From NCBI RefSeq assembly GCF_034931125.1, contig NZ_JAYGHM010000016.1, forward strand, positions 1 through 64,000: a DNA stretch of 64,000 bases. The letters run 5' to 3'. Shown here one piece after another: positions 32,337-43,009 of this stretch (within the stretch, counting starts at the first letter, position 1; each line of letters begins with the position of its first letter). Both the position numbers and the translations under genes were made by a program. A model generated the notes under the pieces. That model was not told the origin of the DNA. It did no database searches and saw only the letters and a program-made list of their open reading frames with translations. Source of the stretch: Rivularia sp034931125. Its GTDB lineage: Bacteria; Cyanobacteriota; Cyanobacteriia; Cyanobacteriales; Nostocaceae.

Positions 32337-34802
32337 TTACCGTTGTTCCACACCCCCAACTACTGGCTTAACTCCTCCCGTATCTCCAGAAAATGGGTCG
32401 GTTCCACCACTCCAATTAAAGTCGCTGATGCGGAAACTTATACCGCCTAATTGTAATACGGGATTGTAACGCAGGCTGATACCGTAAGTACGACGGTTGT
32501 ATTCTAATATATAGTCAGTACTAGTACGTTGACTGGTATCTAAGTTGATAGTTGTTTGAAATCCGAAACGAAATGGACCGTAAAGTTGTTGGCTAATACC
32601 GGCGCTCAAGATTTTGTTATCAACATAGCGATCAAATAAGAAGGGCGATAATCCGTCATTTGTACCTTGGGAATAACTGATATTAAAGCCGGTATAATCT
32701 AAAAACTTTTTGGAAAAATGACCGAATTGTCCTTGTAACCCAATGGTACCAGTGAGGGTGTTTTGATTCTCACCGTTGCTGTAATAGCTGCCAGTTCCCG
32801 TTACTGAACCAAATGTTTGTACGTAGGGGACTATAGGATTTGGTGTATATTTTAATCCTTCTTCTCTTGTTGGCGGTAGGGGTTTACCCTGCCAAAGCAT
32901 AATACCACCGCCGATGGTCGCGCTGGCTTGCAAGCGTCCTAAAGAAATTCGGTCGTTACTGCGATTTGCATCTAACAAGTCTTGACGGTCAGTATTAGCA
33001 CTGATTTGCTGAGCGCCTGCTTGATACCTCAAGTTTAAGCCAGTTTTACCTAAAGGTATATTTGGAGAAATAATCACTCCACCGAAGCTGCTTTGTACGG
33101 TTTGGAAACCAAGACTACCGTTGTAAAGGCGATCGCGATAGCTGTATTCTAATGTCGCTTGATAGGGGTTTGCAGTGTCGCCCAGTAAGTAATTGTATCG
33201 CACACTGGTACGCAGGTTGTTCTCTAAGTCAGTTAAATCGAGACTTGTCAAAGATGTGGATGCATTAATTTGCGATCGCGCATTCAAGGTAGCGTTTAAG
33301 CTTGATTTTAAACCAAATAGTGCTGGGAAGTTGCCGCTGTTATTTTGTACGGCTTTTTGAGCAAAAAACTGGGGTGTAACTTTCCAACTAACTTGCGGTG
33401 TATTTAATACTTGAAAAGAACGTTCTAAATATAAACCACCACGTTCATCACCATCAAAACCAATGGAAACTGGAGCGGGAGTAGCATCTCTTTGATTGCG
33501 ATCAATTGTTCTGGTATAGCCCGGTATACCTAAAGTTAAGCCTTGGTCAAAGACTAAACGCGGTCGTCTTAATCTTAATTTATCTCGTTGAGGGGAAATT
33601 TGATTTAAAGTGACCGAATCTGCACGTAACTCTAATTCTGGGGGAGAAAATGGGTCATTGGTAATGGTGACATCTTTCGCTTCCCATCCTCTAGGATAAA
33701 AATCTACTCGTGCAGCTTCAAACCGTACACGTCGAACTTCTCCTCCTTCTTGACCCGGTAATGAACTTCGAGCATCTCTACCACCTAATTGAATACCAAT
33801 TCCTCCAGGACTGCTGATACCAGTTAAAGGTTGATTTCTGGTGATGCGATCGCTGGGAGGACGACGAGAAACGCCACCTGCGGCTACATCTGGTGAGGTG
33901 AAAGAAAAATCTTCTTGGGCTTGGGCAATATTAACTTCACCGCTTCCCCCCTGTAAGTCGCCGACATCTTGAATAAAGTTGTATGTAAATCGCTTTCCTC
34001 TTAAAACCTGTTCTCCTCTGGTAACTGCAACGTTTCCTTCACCAACGGCAACTAGGTTATCTATATTAACTTGTAAAGTATCGGCATCGACTACAGACCC
34101 ATCAAACCTAACCACCACGTTACCTTCAGCGGTTACAACCCGGCGATTCTCATCATAAATCTGCTTATCAGCAAGAATTTCAATTACCCTTCTTGTTTCG
34201 GCTGGGGGTTGTGATGGTTGCTGGGTTGGCTGAGGGTTCGTTTCTGGTTGTGGTACGGGTATAGTTTGCTGAGCTTCTTGCTCACGCGACTTAAATTCTA
34301 TGGTCGCTGGTGCTTCTGTATTTGTGTTTTGAGAATAAAATTTTATATTTATAGGTTTATTTATAGGTTTTTGCGTTTCTTGAGCAGTTGTTGGTTTGTT
34401 CGCAATCTTCGGCGGTGTTTTAGTTAAACTTTTAGTAACAGATTCGGCTTTAGCTTGAGATAAATGCTTACCGTTGTTTACCGTTTGAGTAAAATTCTCA
34501 GCCTCAAAATGGTTAATTTGGGGCGATCGCTGATTCTCCAATTGATAACCAATACTCAAATTTGCCCCCAAAGAAGCCGCATCCTTAGATACGGGCGAAA
34601 ATTCTGGTGGGAGAATAGTTTCCGGTTCGCTGGTTTTCTTAAAAGATTCTGATGGGGAATTGTCTTCCCCTTTAAAAATCGCTTTTGCTGTAGGAGATTG
34701 TTGGGGTAAAGTACTATTTTTTGTACTAATACCCGCCGAGACATCCGCTACGGATTGTGTTTGGACATTTGGTAGTTCGGGCGGTAGAACTGGATGAAGC
34801 AT
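32337..34802 (-). CDS. DUF3769 protein, cyanobacterial LptD-like outer-membrane protein
   Basis: 821 residues. An N-terminal 190-residue linker is low-complexity and rich in T, P, Q and K, and no clear signal peptide is seen at the drawn start. Then comes an OstA/LptA-like domain (IEILADKQIYDENRRVVTAE, EGNVAVTRGEQVLRGKRF at about 205-270), and about 450 residues of beta-barrel with alternating strands (SLNATLNARSQINAS, VRYNYLLGD) ending in an aromatic strand (GGISFRISDFNW). This is the DUF3769 arrangement, thought to insert lipopolysaccharide into the outer leaflet. A transport signal may start further upstream. It converges with the kinase gene. Confidence 0.8.
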   Translation of the reverse strand: MLHPVLPPELPNVQTQSVADVSAGISTKNSTLPQQSPTAKAIFKGEDNSPSESFKKTSEPETILPPEFSPVSKDAASLGANLSIGYQLENQRSPQINHFEAENFTQTVNNGKHLSQAKAESVTKSLTKTPPKIANKPTTAQETQKPINKPINIKFYSQNTNTEAPATIEFKSREQEAQQTIPVPQPETNPQPTQQPSQPPAETRRVIEILADKQIYDENRRVVTAEGNVVVRFDGSVVDADTLQVNIDNLVAVGEGNVAVTRGEQVLRGKRFTYNFIQDVGDLQGGSGEVNIAQAQEDFSFTSPDVAAGGVSRRPPSDRITRNQPLTGISSPGGIGIQLGGRDARSSLPGQEGGEVRRVRFEAARVDFYPRGWEAKDVTITNDPFSPPELELRADSVTLNQISPQRDKLRLRRPRLVFDQGLTLGIPGYTRTIDRNQRDATPAPVSIGFDGDERGGLYLERSFQVLNTPQVSWKVTPQFFAQKAVQNNSGNFPALFGLKSSLNATLNARSQINASTSLTSLDLTDLENNLRTSVRYNYLLGDTANPYQATLEYSYRDRLYNGSLGFQTVQSSFGGVIISPNIPLGKTGLNLRYQAGAQQISANTDRQDLLDANRSNDRISLGRLQASATIGGGIMLWQGKPLPPTREEGLKYTPNPIVPYVQTFGSVTGTGSYYSNGENQNTLTGTIGLQGQFGHFSKKFLDYTGFNISYSQGTNDGLSPFLFDRYVDNKILSAGISQQLYGPFRFGFQTTINLDTSQRTSTDYILEYNRRTYGISLRYNPVLQLGGISFRISDFNWSGGTDPFSGDTGGVKPVVGGVEQR

Positions 34803-35062
34803 ACTTATGCACTATATAAGCTAACAAACAGTCTTTAAGGCAAGCTAAAGAACAGTTAAGAAACAAGTCAAAAGCATAAAATCTTTAAAAGATCGACTTC
34901 CAACTTTAGCCTTCTACTTAGCCTGCGAGCAGATTCCGCCCAAAAAAGGACACGCTTACGAAAGAAAATAGTTAAAATTAGCGATCGTTCTTTCGACGTG
35001 TCCTCGGCGTTAATACTAACCTCTGCCAATACAGCAAAGATTATAGACGAAAATGACTATAT
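34803..35062. other. Spacer without a recognised gene
   Basis: 260 bp between the LptD-like gene and psbI. It holds no open frame I recognise. A GCGATCG (HIP1 core) lies at about 34981. The promoter of the LptD-like gene should be here. Confidence 0.4.
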
Positions 35063-35179
35063 TTATTCAAAATCATTACGTCCGGGGTTACGAGCTGGGT
35101 CTCCTGATAAAAATCCAAAGATAAATGTAGCTAAAAATAACCCAACAACAACATAAACAACGATTTTTAAAGTCAACAT
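35063..35179 (-). CDS. psbI: Photosystem II reaction centre protein PsbI
   Basis: 38 residues read from the ATG complement at 35179 to the TAA complement at 35063. The sequence begins MLTLKIVVYVVVGLFLATF, one membrane helix, and ends FGFLSGDPARNPGRNDFE, matching PsbI along its length. PsbI sits beside D1 and chlorophyll Z in the reaction centre and helps assembly. It is transcribed alone. Too short for ordinary gene finding, but the match is unambiguous. Confidence 0.96.
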   Translation of the reverse strand: MLTLKIVVYVVVGLFLATFIFGFLSGDPARNPGRNDFE

Positions 35180-35535
35180 AGCAATTTCTCCACAGGGCTA
35201 ATTGAAAAAGTTCTTTTTAGTATCTGCTATTGCAGAAAAGATAACTTCTTTATATTACCCACAATAGACCCATTTTTGGTGGGTATAAATGATAGATGCG
35301 CTGTAACCATTCTCTAAGCTCGATATTTTTCGCTTCAGTAGACGGCATTGTTGTTTTTGGACGTTGATTTCAAGAAATATGTTTCAATAAGTTGTAGTTG
35401 GTAATTGGTAATTGGTAATTGGTAATTGGTAATTGGTAGTTGGTAATTAATTTCTCCCCATCCCCCCATCCCCCCCGAACCCCATCCCCCCATCTCCCCC
35501 GAACCCCATCCACAGACGAATTGTCACCAATTGGT
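35180..35535. repeat. Spacer with heptamer and octamer arrays
   Basis: The psbI promoter region, then a taattgg heptamer run (about 35398-35448) and an octamer-like run (atcccccc, atctcccc, ccgaacccc; about 35455-35512). No gene seen. Confidence 0.8.
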
Positions 35536-36231
35536 TTATGTTGTGACCTCTGTTAATTCTTTATTGCTAATGCGGCTTCTCACAACTTTTGCTGGAGTAC
35601 CTACGGCTACTGAATAAGCAGGAATATCTTTTGTTACCACTGAACCGGCACCGATAACGCAACCTTTACCGATGGTTACTCCATCCGTTACCGTTACACC
35701 ATGTCCCAGCCAGCAGTCATCTCCAATCACGATTCCTTTACGAGTAATGCCTTGTTTGGCAATATATTCAAATGGGTCTGCGAAATTATGATTGTTTGCA
35801 AATAATCCTGAATGCGCTGCAATCAAACAACTTTTACCTATTTTCACATTTCCGGGTCCAGCAATACAAACGTAAGGACCAATAAATGTTTCATCCCCAA
35901 TTTTTATCTGGGTATCCTTTAATGCTCTAATATCAACACCATGTTGAATTTGTACTCCATCACCAATAGAAATTTTATTGTTGGGATTTCCGATCGCATT
36001 AATATTTGCACCTCGTAAAATTTGCGTTCCATTGCCAATTTCTATACAATAAGTATTGATAAATTCAATGCTATCTTGTAGATACACTTCTTTTCCTAAG
36101 CGTGCAAAGATACTGCGATAAAAAAAGGTTCGTAAGTTGGAACCGATAACTTTTGTAGGAATATTTGTTAGCAAAACGGTTAGAAATGTTTCTTGTAGCC
36201 GTTTCCATTTGGATAATTTTCTATTATTCAT
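35536..36231 (-). CDS. Hexapeptide-repeat acyltransferase, copy 1
   Basis: 231 residues. An N-terminal helix (WKRLQETFLTVLLTNIP) leads into a left-handed beta-helix of hexapeptide repeats (IEIGNGTQILRGANI, ISIGDGVQIQHGVDI, VKIGKSCLIAAHSGL). The catalytic His lies in SGLFANNHNF, and the end reads VIGAGSVVTKDIPAYSVAVG then TPAKVV. This is the CatB/maltose-O-acetyltransferase type, acetylating a sugar or similar. A paralog lies directly upstream, separated by a hairpin. The substrate is unknown. Confidence 0.85.
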   Translation of the reverse strand: MNNRKLSKWKRLQETFLTVLLTNIPTKVIGSNLRTFFYRSIFARLGKEVYLQDSIEFINTYCIEIGNGTQILRGANINAIGNPNNKISIGDGVQIQHGVDIRALKDTQIKIGDETFIGPYVCIAGPGNVKIGKSCLIAAHSGLFANNHNFADPFEYIAKQGITRKGIVIGDDCWLGHGVTVTDGVTIGKGCVIGAGSVVTKDIPAYSVAVGTPAKVVRSRISNKELTEVTT

Positions 36232-36365
36232 AATTATATGCCCCTCCTTTATATATAATCGCTACTAATATTTCTGATTAATTCTAACTATGAAAATAAT
36301 CAAGCGGATTAAGAAGTATCCCGATTTTATTGAGAAGCTCCCACTTGTGGATTCGTAGTTAGTTT

Positions 36366-36413
36366 AACTGACTTACGCACTTTGTCGGAACGAATGTTCG
36401 TGCGTAAGCTTTT
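36366..36413. repeat. Palindromic spacer between the acyltransferases
   Basis: Arms acttacgcac and gtgcgtaagc flank a short loop (tttgtcggaacgaatgttc). This resembles the ends of the family D MITE at 28100-28192 and is followed by a T-run on the plus strand; on the minus strand it is a possible terminator for copy 2. Confidence 0.6.
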
Positions 36414-37130
36414 TCAGTTGGAATTTGCTGCCATTATTTTCAAATCTTGAGGATTTATGGATTCTTCAGGAAGACGAGTTTTAATAACTCTTGCTGGTGT
36501 ACCAACAGCTATTGAATAAGGAGGAATATCTTTAGTAACTACTGCTCCCGCACCAATAACGCTACCTTTACCAATGGTTACTCCATCTGTTACCGTTACA
36601 GCGTGTCCTAACCAGCAATCATCTTCGATGGTAATTCCTTCACAAGTAACTTCTTGGTCGGCAATGTATTTTAATGGGTCTGTGTAAGTATGGTTATTAG
36701 CAAATATTCCACTATGGGCTGCAATTAAACAGCGTTTACCAATTTTGACGTTTCCTGGTCCTGCAATACAAGTACCAATTCCAATAAATGTGCCTCGCTC
36801 GATATATATTTGGGTATTATCTAAAGCTCCAATATCTACATTACGTTCTACAGCAACTCCTTCTTCTAAAGTAATTTTATTATTTTGATGCCCCAAAGCA
36901 TCTATACGAACTCCTTTAAAAAGATGTACTCCATTCCCAAGTTCTATATTACAAGCACCTAATAATTCAACGCCTTTCTGGATATAAATTGACTTTCCTA
37001 CATGAGCTAAAATACTTCGATATACAAGCTTTCTTAAATTTGGACCCAAAGCGATCGCAGGCAAATCTCCTAATAAACCAGTTACTATAACTTCTTGCAG
37101 ACGATTTAATTTTGGATGATAATTTTTCAT
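36414..37130 (-). CDS. Hexapeptide-repeat acyltransferase, copy 2
   Basis: 238 residues, a paralog of the previous gene (shared RLQE start, GAGAVVTKDIPPYSIAVGTP, and SGIFANNHTYTDP with the catalytic His). The beta-helix repeats are IELGNGVHLFKGVRI and ITLEEGVAVERNVDI. The C-terminal tail (RLPEESINPQDLKIMAAN) is not in copy 1. Both copies read toward the same side, and the pair most probably arose by tandem duplication. Likely acceptor: a sugar in a surface polysaccharide, inferred from the fold only. Confidence 0.85.
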   Translation of the reverse strand: MKNYHPKLNRLQEVIVTGLLGDLPAIALGPNLRKLVYRSILAHVGKSIYIQKGVELLGACNIELGNGVHLFKGVRIDALGHQNNKITLEEGVAVERNVDIGALDNTQIYIERGTFIGIGTCIAGPGNVKIGKRCLIAAHSGIFANNHTYTDPLKYIADQEVTCEGITIEDDCWLGHAVTVTDGVTIGKGSVIGAGAVVTKDIPPYSIAVGTPARVIKTRLPEESINPQDLKIMAANSN

Positions 37131-38554
37131 AGCGATGTAGTTGGAGAATCTTAAGATATGGTTAATTTGTTTTGCTTTAATATACTCGTAGATAATTTTA
37201 TGTATGTATATTAATTAATCTACAGTAATTGTTTATCCAACAGATAAAATAATCCGATAGAACCATTCTTTTCCAAATATAAATAACATCAAGTCTACAA
37301 ATATTTAATTTATATTTAAAAAATTGAATTGTTTTTTTTTGCTCTTTTGTACAAGTTTATGCTAACAAAATAGTTGTTAAAGAGGGTTGGGGAAAATAGG
37401 GAATAAAAACGACCCCCATAAATAGTCTTAGCGATCAAGCATAATAATCCTTACTATGCAATGTTTTTAAGCCTCTTTACTGTTTTTTCTAAAGCTACTT
37501 TGTCAGATATCTTAGCCGATCGCAAGCACCAATTAGTTTCACTTGATTTACACAACATACAACATATTTTCTTTTCACGGAGTATAATGCAACTGGCAAA
37601 AATTCCCATATAAAATGCTGCACCCATTAGAAAAAAACTTGATTGCTGATTAAAACGATTGATTAAATTGGTTCACAATCTAGATAGTTGTAAAAAAAGC
37701 TCGGATATCAAGCTAAAACGTAACATAGCGAAGATTTGCACAATATTGAGCCAGTTTTCGCTAGATTATGTTGAAATAATATTTTTTTAATTAAAAGCAT
37801 CACCCCTATAACGGTTTGTACATCAATAATATAAAAAAACTGTTCTCAAGTGAAGCAACAATGATCGGATAGACCTTAATTGATCTAACTTCTATAAAAT
37901 GCTGTTTTAATGTTGCAATTTATTAAGATATCTTTTCCCTCAACTTTTTTATTTTGGCATAATCTAAATTTTAATCAATATACTCTATATTTACGTATAA
38001 TATATATCTTTTTATCAAAGAATATAATCAAATTTACTTGAATATAATCACTTTTTTATAAAGTTTTGATTAAGTTCACGATAATTATATTTACGTATAG
38101 TCCCTAAACATAATAAATTGAATACTCACAAATCTAAGTATTCAATAGCTAAATAACTATATAGTGCAAACTATAAATTTCTAATTGAACAGCAGATTCA
38201 ATAAATATCTTTAATGCAAATTTTGATTTGATCTTGTCTAGATAGCAATTAAGGTTTGTATTAAGTTGTTTTAATTTCAATTACTTTCTGAAATTACCGA
38301 ATTTGAGGGGAAATAAATTAGATTGGTAATCTCAGAACCTGTTAGGAGTAACAAGTACTCATGCAAAAGAAATTAAACATTTCGTCTGGGGAGGGAATAG
38401 GGTTGGGGGGAAGGTTTATATAACTCACGAAGTAATTATATAAATAATGCAGGGGTTAGTACATAACACACATCTCGCTTGCTGGTTGTGAATTGTAAGC
38501 GAAGCGAGACGTGGACATTATTTTGTTATTCCTCATAACCGATCAAATTGACTA
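37131..38554. other. Long A+T-rich gene-free spacer
   Basis: 1.4 kb without a recognisable gene, repeat array or RNA. Composition is strongly A+T-rich with many TATA-like runs. A short purine-rich patch (ggggagggaatagggttgg) lies at about 38386-38405. It separates the acyltransferases from the response regulator gene, both on the minus strand. Confidence 0.5.
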
Positions 38555-39382
38555 CTATACTTTCACGGGCTGACGTTCGATAATTTGATGTTTTTTCCTC
38601 CAGCTTTGAGGTGGTATTTCGTGATGTTGTCGAAATTGTCGGGAAAAATGACAGGCATTTTGATAACCAACAGTTGTGGCAATTTCTTCGATATTTTGAC
38701 TGGTACTCTTAAGTAAACAACGTGCAGCGGCCATTCGACGGTTGACAATCCAACAGTTTACCGTTTCCCCAGTAATTTTTGCGACTCTATTAGTTAAATA
38801 AGCTGCGGAATAACCAACAGCATCAGCTACATCGCTCAAGGTGATTCCTTTGTCATAATTAGCCTCAATAAAATCAAAGACTTCTTTTAACTGAGGAACA
38901 ACAGGAAAAATAGACTTTTCTTCGTTTGATGCAGCCGTTTCATTCATTCGCAATGGTGAAATGTTACTATACTTGGCGTAGCAATAACTAAAAAAAGCTT
39001 GTTTTCTCTCCAACCTTGTAGCGATCGCTTTTAATAATTGTTCTACTGTTGCAGGTTTAGTTAGATAGTCGTCAGCACCAGACTCCATCCCTTTGCGAAA
39101 ATCTTCTTGGCTACCTTTTCCAGTAAGAAAAATAAAGGGAATAATTGCTGTCAGTGGATTTCGGCGCAGTTTCTCTAAAACGGTGTACCCATCCATATCC
39201 GGCATTAAGATATCACAAATTATTAGATCGGGTAAATGATCGAGAGCTTGTCGAATTCCCACACTTCCATTTTCAGCAGTTATCATCTCAAAACCTTCAG
39301 TTTCAAGACCGTCTAAATACATATTGCGGGTACGAGCGTCATCTTCAATTACCAGTATCTTTTTTGAGCTTGTATTCGTCAT
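38555..39382 (-). CDS. Response regulator with AraC-type DNA-binding domain, likely scytonemin regulator
   Basis: 275 residues. Receiver at about 9-125: KILVIEDDARTR, phospho-Asp in LIICDILMPDMDGY at about 53-66, Thr and Lys in FLTGKG and YLTKPA. A linker of about 45 residues leads to a two-helix-turn-helix AraC domain (GITLSDVADAVGYSAAYLTN and IEEIATTVGYQNACHFSRQF). It lies 275 bp downstream of the histidine kinase gene on the same strand, and the pair faces away from scyA. In Nostoc punctiforme a histidine kinase and an AraC-type regulator flank the scytonemin genes in the same layout and are needed for their UV-A response. Direct binding to the scyA region is inferred. Confidence 0.88.
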   Translation of the reverse strand: MTNTSSKKILVIEDDARTRNMYLDGLETEGFEMITAENGSVGIRQALDHLPDLIICDILMPDMDGYTVLEKLRRNPLTAIIPFIFLTGKGSQEDFRKGMESGADDYLTKPATVEQLLKAIATRLERKQAFFSYCYAKYSNISPLRMNETAASNEEKSIFPVVPQLKEVFDFIEANYDKGITLSDVADAVGYSAAYLTNRVAKITGETVNCWIVNRRMAAARCLLKSTSQNIEEIATTVGYQNACHFSRQFRQHHEIPPQSWRKKHQIIERQPVKV

Positions 39383-39657
39383 GGTTAATTATTATTAGTG
39401 AGAATTAAGGGTTTAAACTAAATGCCGAGTTCAAGGGAAATCTTCAAAAAGAATTGACTATATTGATTAGTATACAAATAGTATTCATTTTTGATTATTA
39501 AATGATTATGTACATAATTTTTACTAAGAGCGATCGCCCATAATTTCAAATTCAAATTCAAATTCAAATTACCATTTTCTTTATCTAAAATTATCGATGT
39601 AATTTGTTTCCTCCCTCAATTACATAACTGGATAAGAGTAAATTTAAAATTTAAAAC

Positions 39658-41613
39658 TTAATCTTTATTTAATGGGACTTTAAGAATAAAAGTAGTTCCA
39701 ACACCAACTTCACTTGATAAAGAAATTTCACATTCATGTAAATCTGCAAGTGTTTTGACAATCGATAAACCCAACCCGGTACCGGGTATACTGTCAATGT
39801 TGCTGCCTCGATAAAAAGGCTCAAATATCTGCTCCTGATCTACAGCAGGAATCCCAATTCCCTCATCCTTGATTTTAAAAGTCACATTATCTTCCTGACA
39901 TATAAGTTCCACTGTTACGGGAGTGCTACCCACAGAATATTTAACGGCATTAGAAATCAAGTTCGTTAAGATGTGCTGTAATAATTTGGGGTCTACATTA
40001 CCGATGGAACAATCACATTCATTGTGGAAATTAATGACCTTTTGCTTGCCCCCTGCTAAATACATTTGTGCTATAATATCTCGACAAAATTGCTTGAGGT
40101 CTAATTGCCTTGGCTCACATTTCAACTTCTCGGCTTCAGCTTTCCCAAACAACAAAATTTCATCCAGCAATTGGCTAATTTGCTCTACAGCGTCTTTAAT
40201 TAAATCTAGATAAGAGTAATTTTTCTCCTCGCTCCATTTGTGAAAGTTTCGTCTGAGCAAATCGGATGAGAAGGAAACAACGTTAAGCGGGGTACGGAAT
40301 TGATGACAAAGCATCGAAACAAACCGCTGTCTGAGTTCGCTTAATTTCTTTGCTTGTTCTAATGCTTGACGGAGTTCTAATTCCGCTCGTTTGTAATCGG
40401 TAATGTCGATCGCCGTAATCATTGTCACTTGCTTTCCTACAAAATCAAGCACTCCATCAAGTTGCTCGACCGTACAAGCTAACCATCGAGATAAACCTTG
40501 TTTGGTTAAAATCTGCATTTCTTGGTATTTGCAAGTTGTGATTCCATCCTGCTTGCGTACCTGTCTGCACTGGTTGACCTGAACTATTTGCTCAAATTCA
40601 AAGTTATTATGTACTAATTCTTTAATCGAATAGCCGGTTAGCATTTCAGCGGCTCGATTTGCATAACAAACGCGATCTTCGTTAACTAAAAAAATCCCAG
40701 CTTCGGTGTTTTCAGCTAAAGTGCGGAATCTTGCTTCATTCAGTTTCAGTGCTTTTTCGGTTCGTTTTGATTCTGTAATATCCCAGATACTCCAGACTCT
40801 ACCAATAATACTGTCATCAACTTTATAAGGCTCGCTGTAGTGTGCAAATATTCTGCCATCTTTTAACTCTAGTAAATTATAGCTCTCCGAATCAGATTCC
40901 GCTGGCAATTCCCAAATACACGACCGAAAATCTTCTATGTTCTTAACTTGGCTCTCAAAGAAAGTTTTAGCTTTACTACAGTTCCTCGATATCTTCACCG
41001 ATGGTGGAATATTCCACATATCTAGAAACTTCTGATTGTGGTAAAGAATCTCTCCTTCAAAGTTGATCGCAAGTATGCCATTTGCAGTAGATTCTAATGC
41101 TGAACTTAATAAAGATAGGGAAGTTTTTAACCGATCGTCTGTTTTCTGATATTCAACGATTCGTTGCTCTAGATGATTTGGAATATTTGGCTGAATATTC
41201 GGAGAATCTACCGTAAATTCCGGTAATTCGTTGTAATGCTTGCTAGCATAACCGCAGCAAACGAGCCTTCCTTCCAATTCTTCCATCACGAAAGCCATCT
41301 CAACGGGAAACGCTAACCCTGCTTTGTTTCGATAACAGCCTTTAAAATTTATCGAACCTTTCTGCTTGAGTAAATCCCATTGTTGTTTCCATTTGTGTTG
41401 CTCCCAATTAATATCTACCTTTTGCAAGGTCATTGAAAGCATTTCCTCTCGCGAATACCCGAAAAGCGAACAGGTTGCATTGTTAACGTAGACAAACTCG
41501 GCATTTTCTTCTATGCAAAAAGCAGCTTCCTTTACACGATTAATCAGTATTTGAGCTACTTTTAACTCTTCTTGTAGTTCCAATTTGAATCTAAAGTTCG
41601 GTTCAATAATCAT
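39658..41613 (-). CDS. PAS histidine kinase, likely scytonemin regulator
   Basis: 651 residues with no membrane segment. Three PAS-like domains (YVNNATCSLFGYSREEM near 40; ALESTANGILAINFEGEILY near 185; RVCYANRAAEMLTGYSI near 310), then HisKA with the His in MLCHQFRTPLNVV at about 440, and a complete ATPase (N box HILTNLISNAVKY, G1 DEGIGIP, G2 GTGLGLSIVK). No receiver. The PAS domains lack the LOV flavin Cys motif, so the light signal may be sensed indirectly. Upstream of the response regulator and divergent from scyA. Confidence 0.88.
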   Translation of the reverse strand: MIIEPNFRFKLELQEELKVAQILINRVKEAAFCIEENAEFVYVNNATCSLFGYSREEMLSMTLQKVDINWEQHKWKQQWDLLKQKGSINFKGCYRNKAGLAFPVEMAFVMEELEGRLVCCGYASKHYNELPEFTVDSPNIQPNIPNHLEQRIVEYQKTDDRLKTSLSLLSSALESTANGILAINFEGEILYHNQKFLDMWNIPPSVKISRNCSKAKTFFESQVKNIEDFRSCIWELPAESDSESYNLLELKDGRIFAHYSEPYKVDDSIIGRVWSIWDITESKRTEKALKLNEARFRTLAENTEAGIFLVNEDRVCYANRAAEMLTGYSIKELVHNNFEFEQIVQVNQCRQVRKQDGITTCKYQEMQILTKQGLSRWLACTVEQLDGVLDFVGKQVTMITAIDITDYKRAELELRQALEQAKKLSELRQRFVSMLCHQFRTPLNVVSFSSDLLRRNFHKWSEEKNYSYLDLIKDAVEQISQLLDEILLFGKAEAEKLKCEPRQLDLKQFCRDIIAQMYLAGGKQKVINFHNECDCSIGNVDPKLLQHILTNLISNAVKYSVGSTPVTVELICQEDNVTFKIKDEGIGIPAVDQEQIFEPFYRGSNIDSIPGTGLGLSIVKTLADLHECEISLSSEVGVGTTFILKVPLNKD

Positions 41614-43009
41614 AATAATGTTCTTGAAAGTTACGTTCCGCTGATGCTGGTTTCATAGTTTAAAAGTTCAATAGCTACCTGCGAAAGGTTGTAATCGGTT
41701 TTGAGAGGTTGAATTTGAGATCTTGAAAGTTATCACTTCATTACTCTTAATATTCATAAGCATTATTACCTAGAGTATTCGGGGAAAAGTTATTTGACCA
41801 TAAGCCTGTTAAATAGCTTCACTTAAAATAACTTATCAAATAAATGAGAAAATTCATATAACTTTACATAAAATTTTATATTTTTATCGTATTTGCTGAA
41901 AAATTTGCTTCCCAGGTATAATTAACGACATATATGCTGATTGCTGAATTATTTTAATATTTATAAATAAGTTTCTAATTTGAAGAGCCATCTAATATGA
42001 ATCATAAACAAATAAGTTCCTAAAAATAATGGAAATCGAAGAGAATCGAAAATCTTAAAATTTATAAAATAGCTTAGATAGCGACGAAAATAGAATGTTT
42101 TTTCTATATTACTATATTATCTCATACTAATTAGATAAGAATATTCTCTGTACGACCTTTAAAGTTGATCATTATTTGTAAACAAATATCATTTGCACGA
42201 TTTTAAGGTATAAAGCACAATTTCTATATTTATTTAACCTATCAAAATCACGGAAAAAAACGCAGATAGTACAGAGCTAAATTCGACTTTAAGGTAATAA
42301 ATAATGGCTAATCCAACTCAATTACTTGGTTGATTCTCTCATTATTCAAATTTAACTACAAACTTCACTTCCATAGCATCTATCACCAGAAATACTTAGA
42401 GATGAGAATTATCATCAAAAATATATCTGCATCTATCTTTGGGTATAGATTAAGTTATGTAACTTGTTTTTTGCGATTATAAAATCTTTTGTAAGCATTG
42501 AGACTACACAAGATTCTATTTACGTAAGTAAATTTTCAGGTATGTGTAGGTATAAAAGATACCTGTATAACCTTAGTCGCCGTTTATATCCGCTTTACTA
42601 GTGTGTAAAGATACTTAATTATTATTAACACGGGTGATTTGTTCACAAAATAAAAGTGTAAATAAGTACTTCTAAGGCAGTATATTGCTCGGAAATGTAA
42701 ACAAAAACAAAAGAATTGCCAAGCCAATCAAAAGATTTTTCATTGCAACTATCTATAAGATTTATGTAGGCTGTGTTGTATAAACACAGAGTCTTGGTTT
42801 TGCTTCTCCAGTTAAAATTGTTTTTACTGATAGCAAAGGTGGTAATTAACCATTCCCAGTGTTTGTATCGGCTGGGTGTGAAGTTATAAGCAAATAGTTA
42901 AGAAGTACAAGCATAAGTTTTGACTGTAATTGGTAGAGCATCCGAGAAGTCGTAAGTCGTAAATAGTTAGTTAACACCCGAACCTCGTTCAGGGAGCTTA
43001 TATTTAATA
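41614..43009. promoter_or_regulatory. Intergenic control region between the kinase and scyA
   Basis: 1.4 kb without a recognisable gene, lying between two divergent transcription units. It must carry the promoters of both the two-component genes and the scytonemin operon and is the natural target for the AraC-type regulator. I see no clear operator; one plausible ribosome-binding site (caggga) is at about 42989, just before scyA. It is strongly A+T-rich with no repeat arrays, unlike most other spacers. Confidence 0.5.

Noticed and set aside
32003..32359. Frames across the N gap at 32135-32283
   Set aside because: Most of each is N; the rest is the 11-bp repeat or antisense to the kinase gene end.
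37131..38554. Hidden small gene in the 1.4-kb spacer
   Set aside because: The only start with a reasonable context (38361) gives a 20-codon G-rich peptide with no family features.
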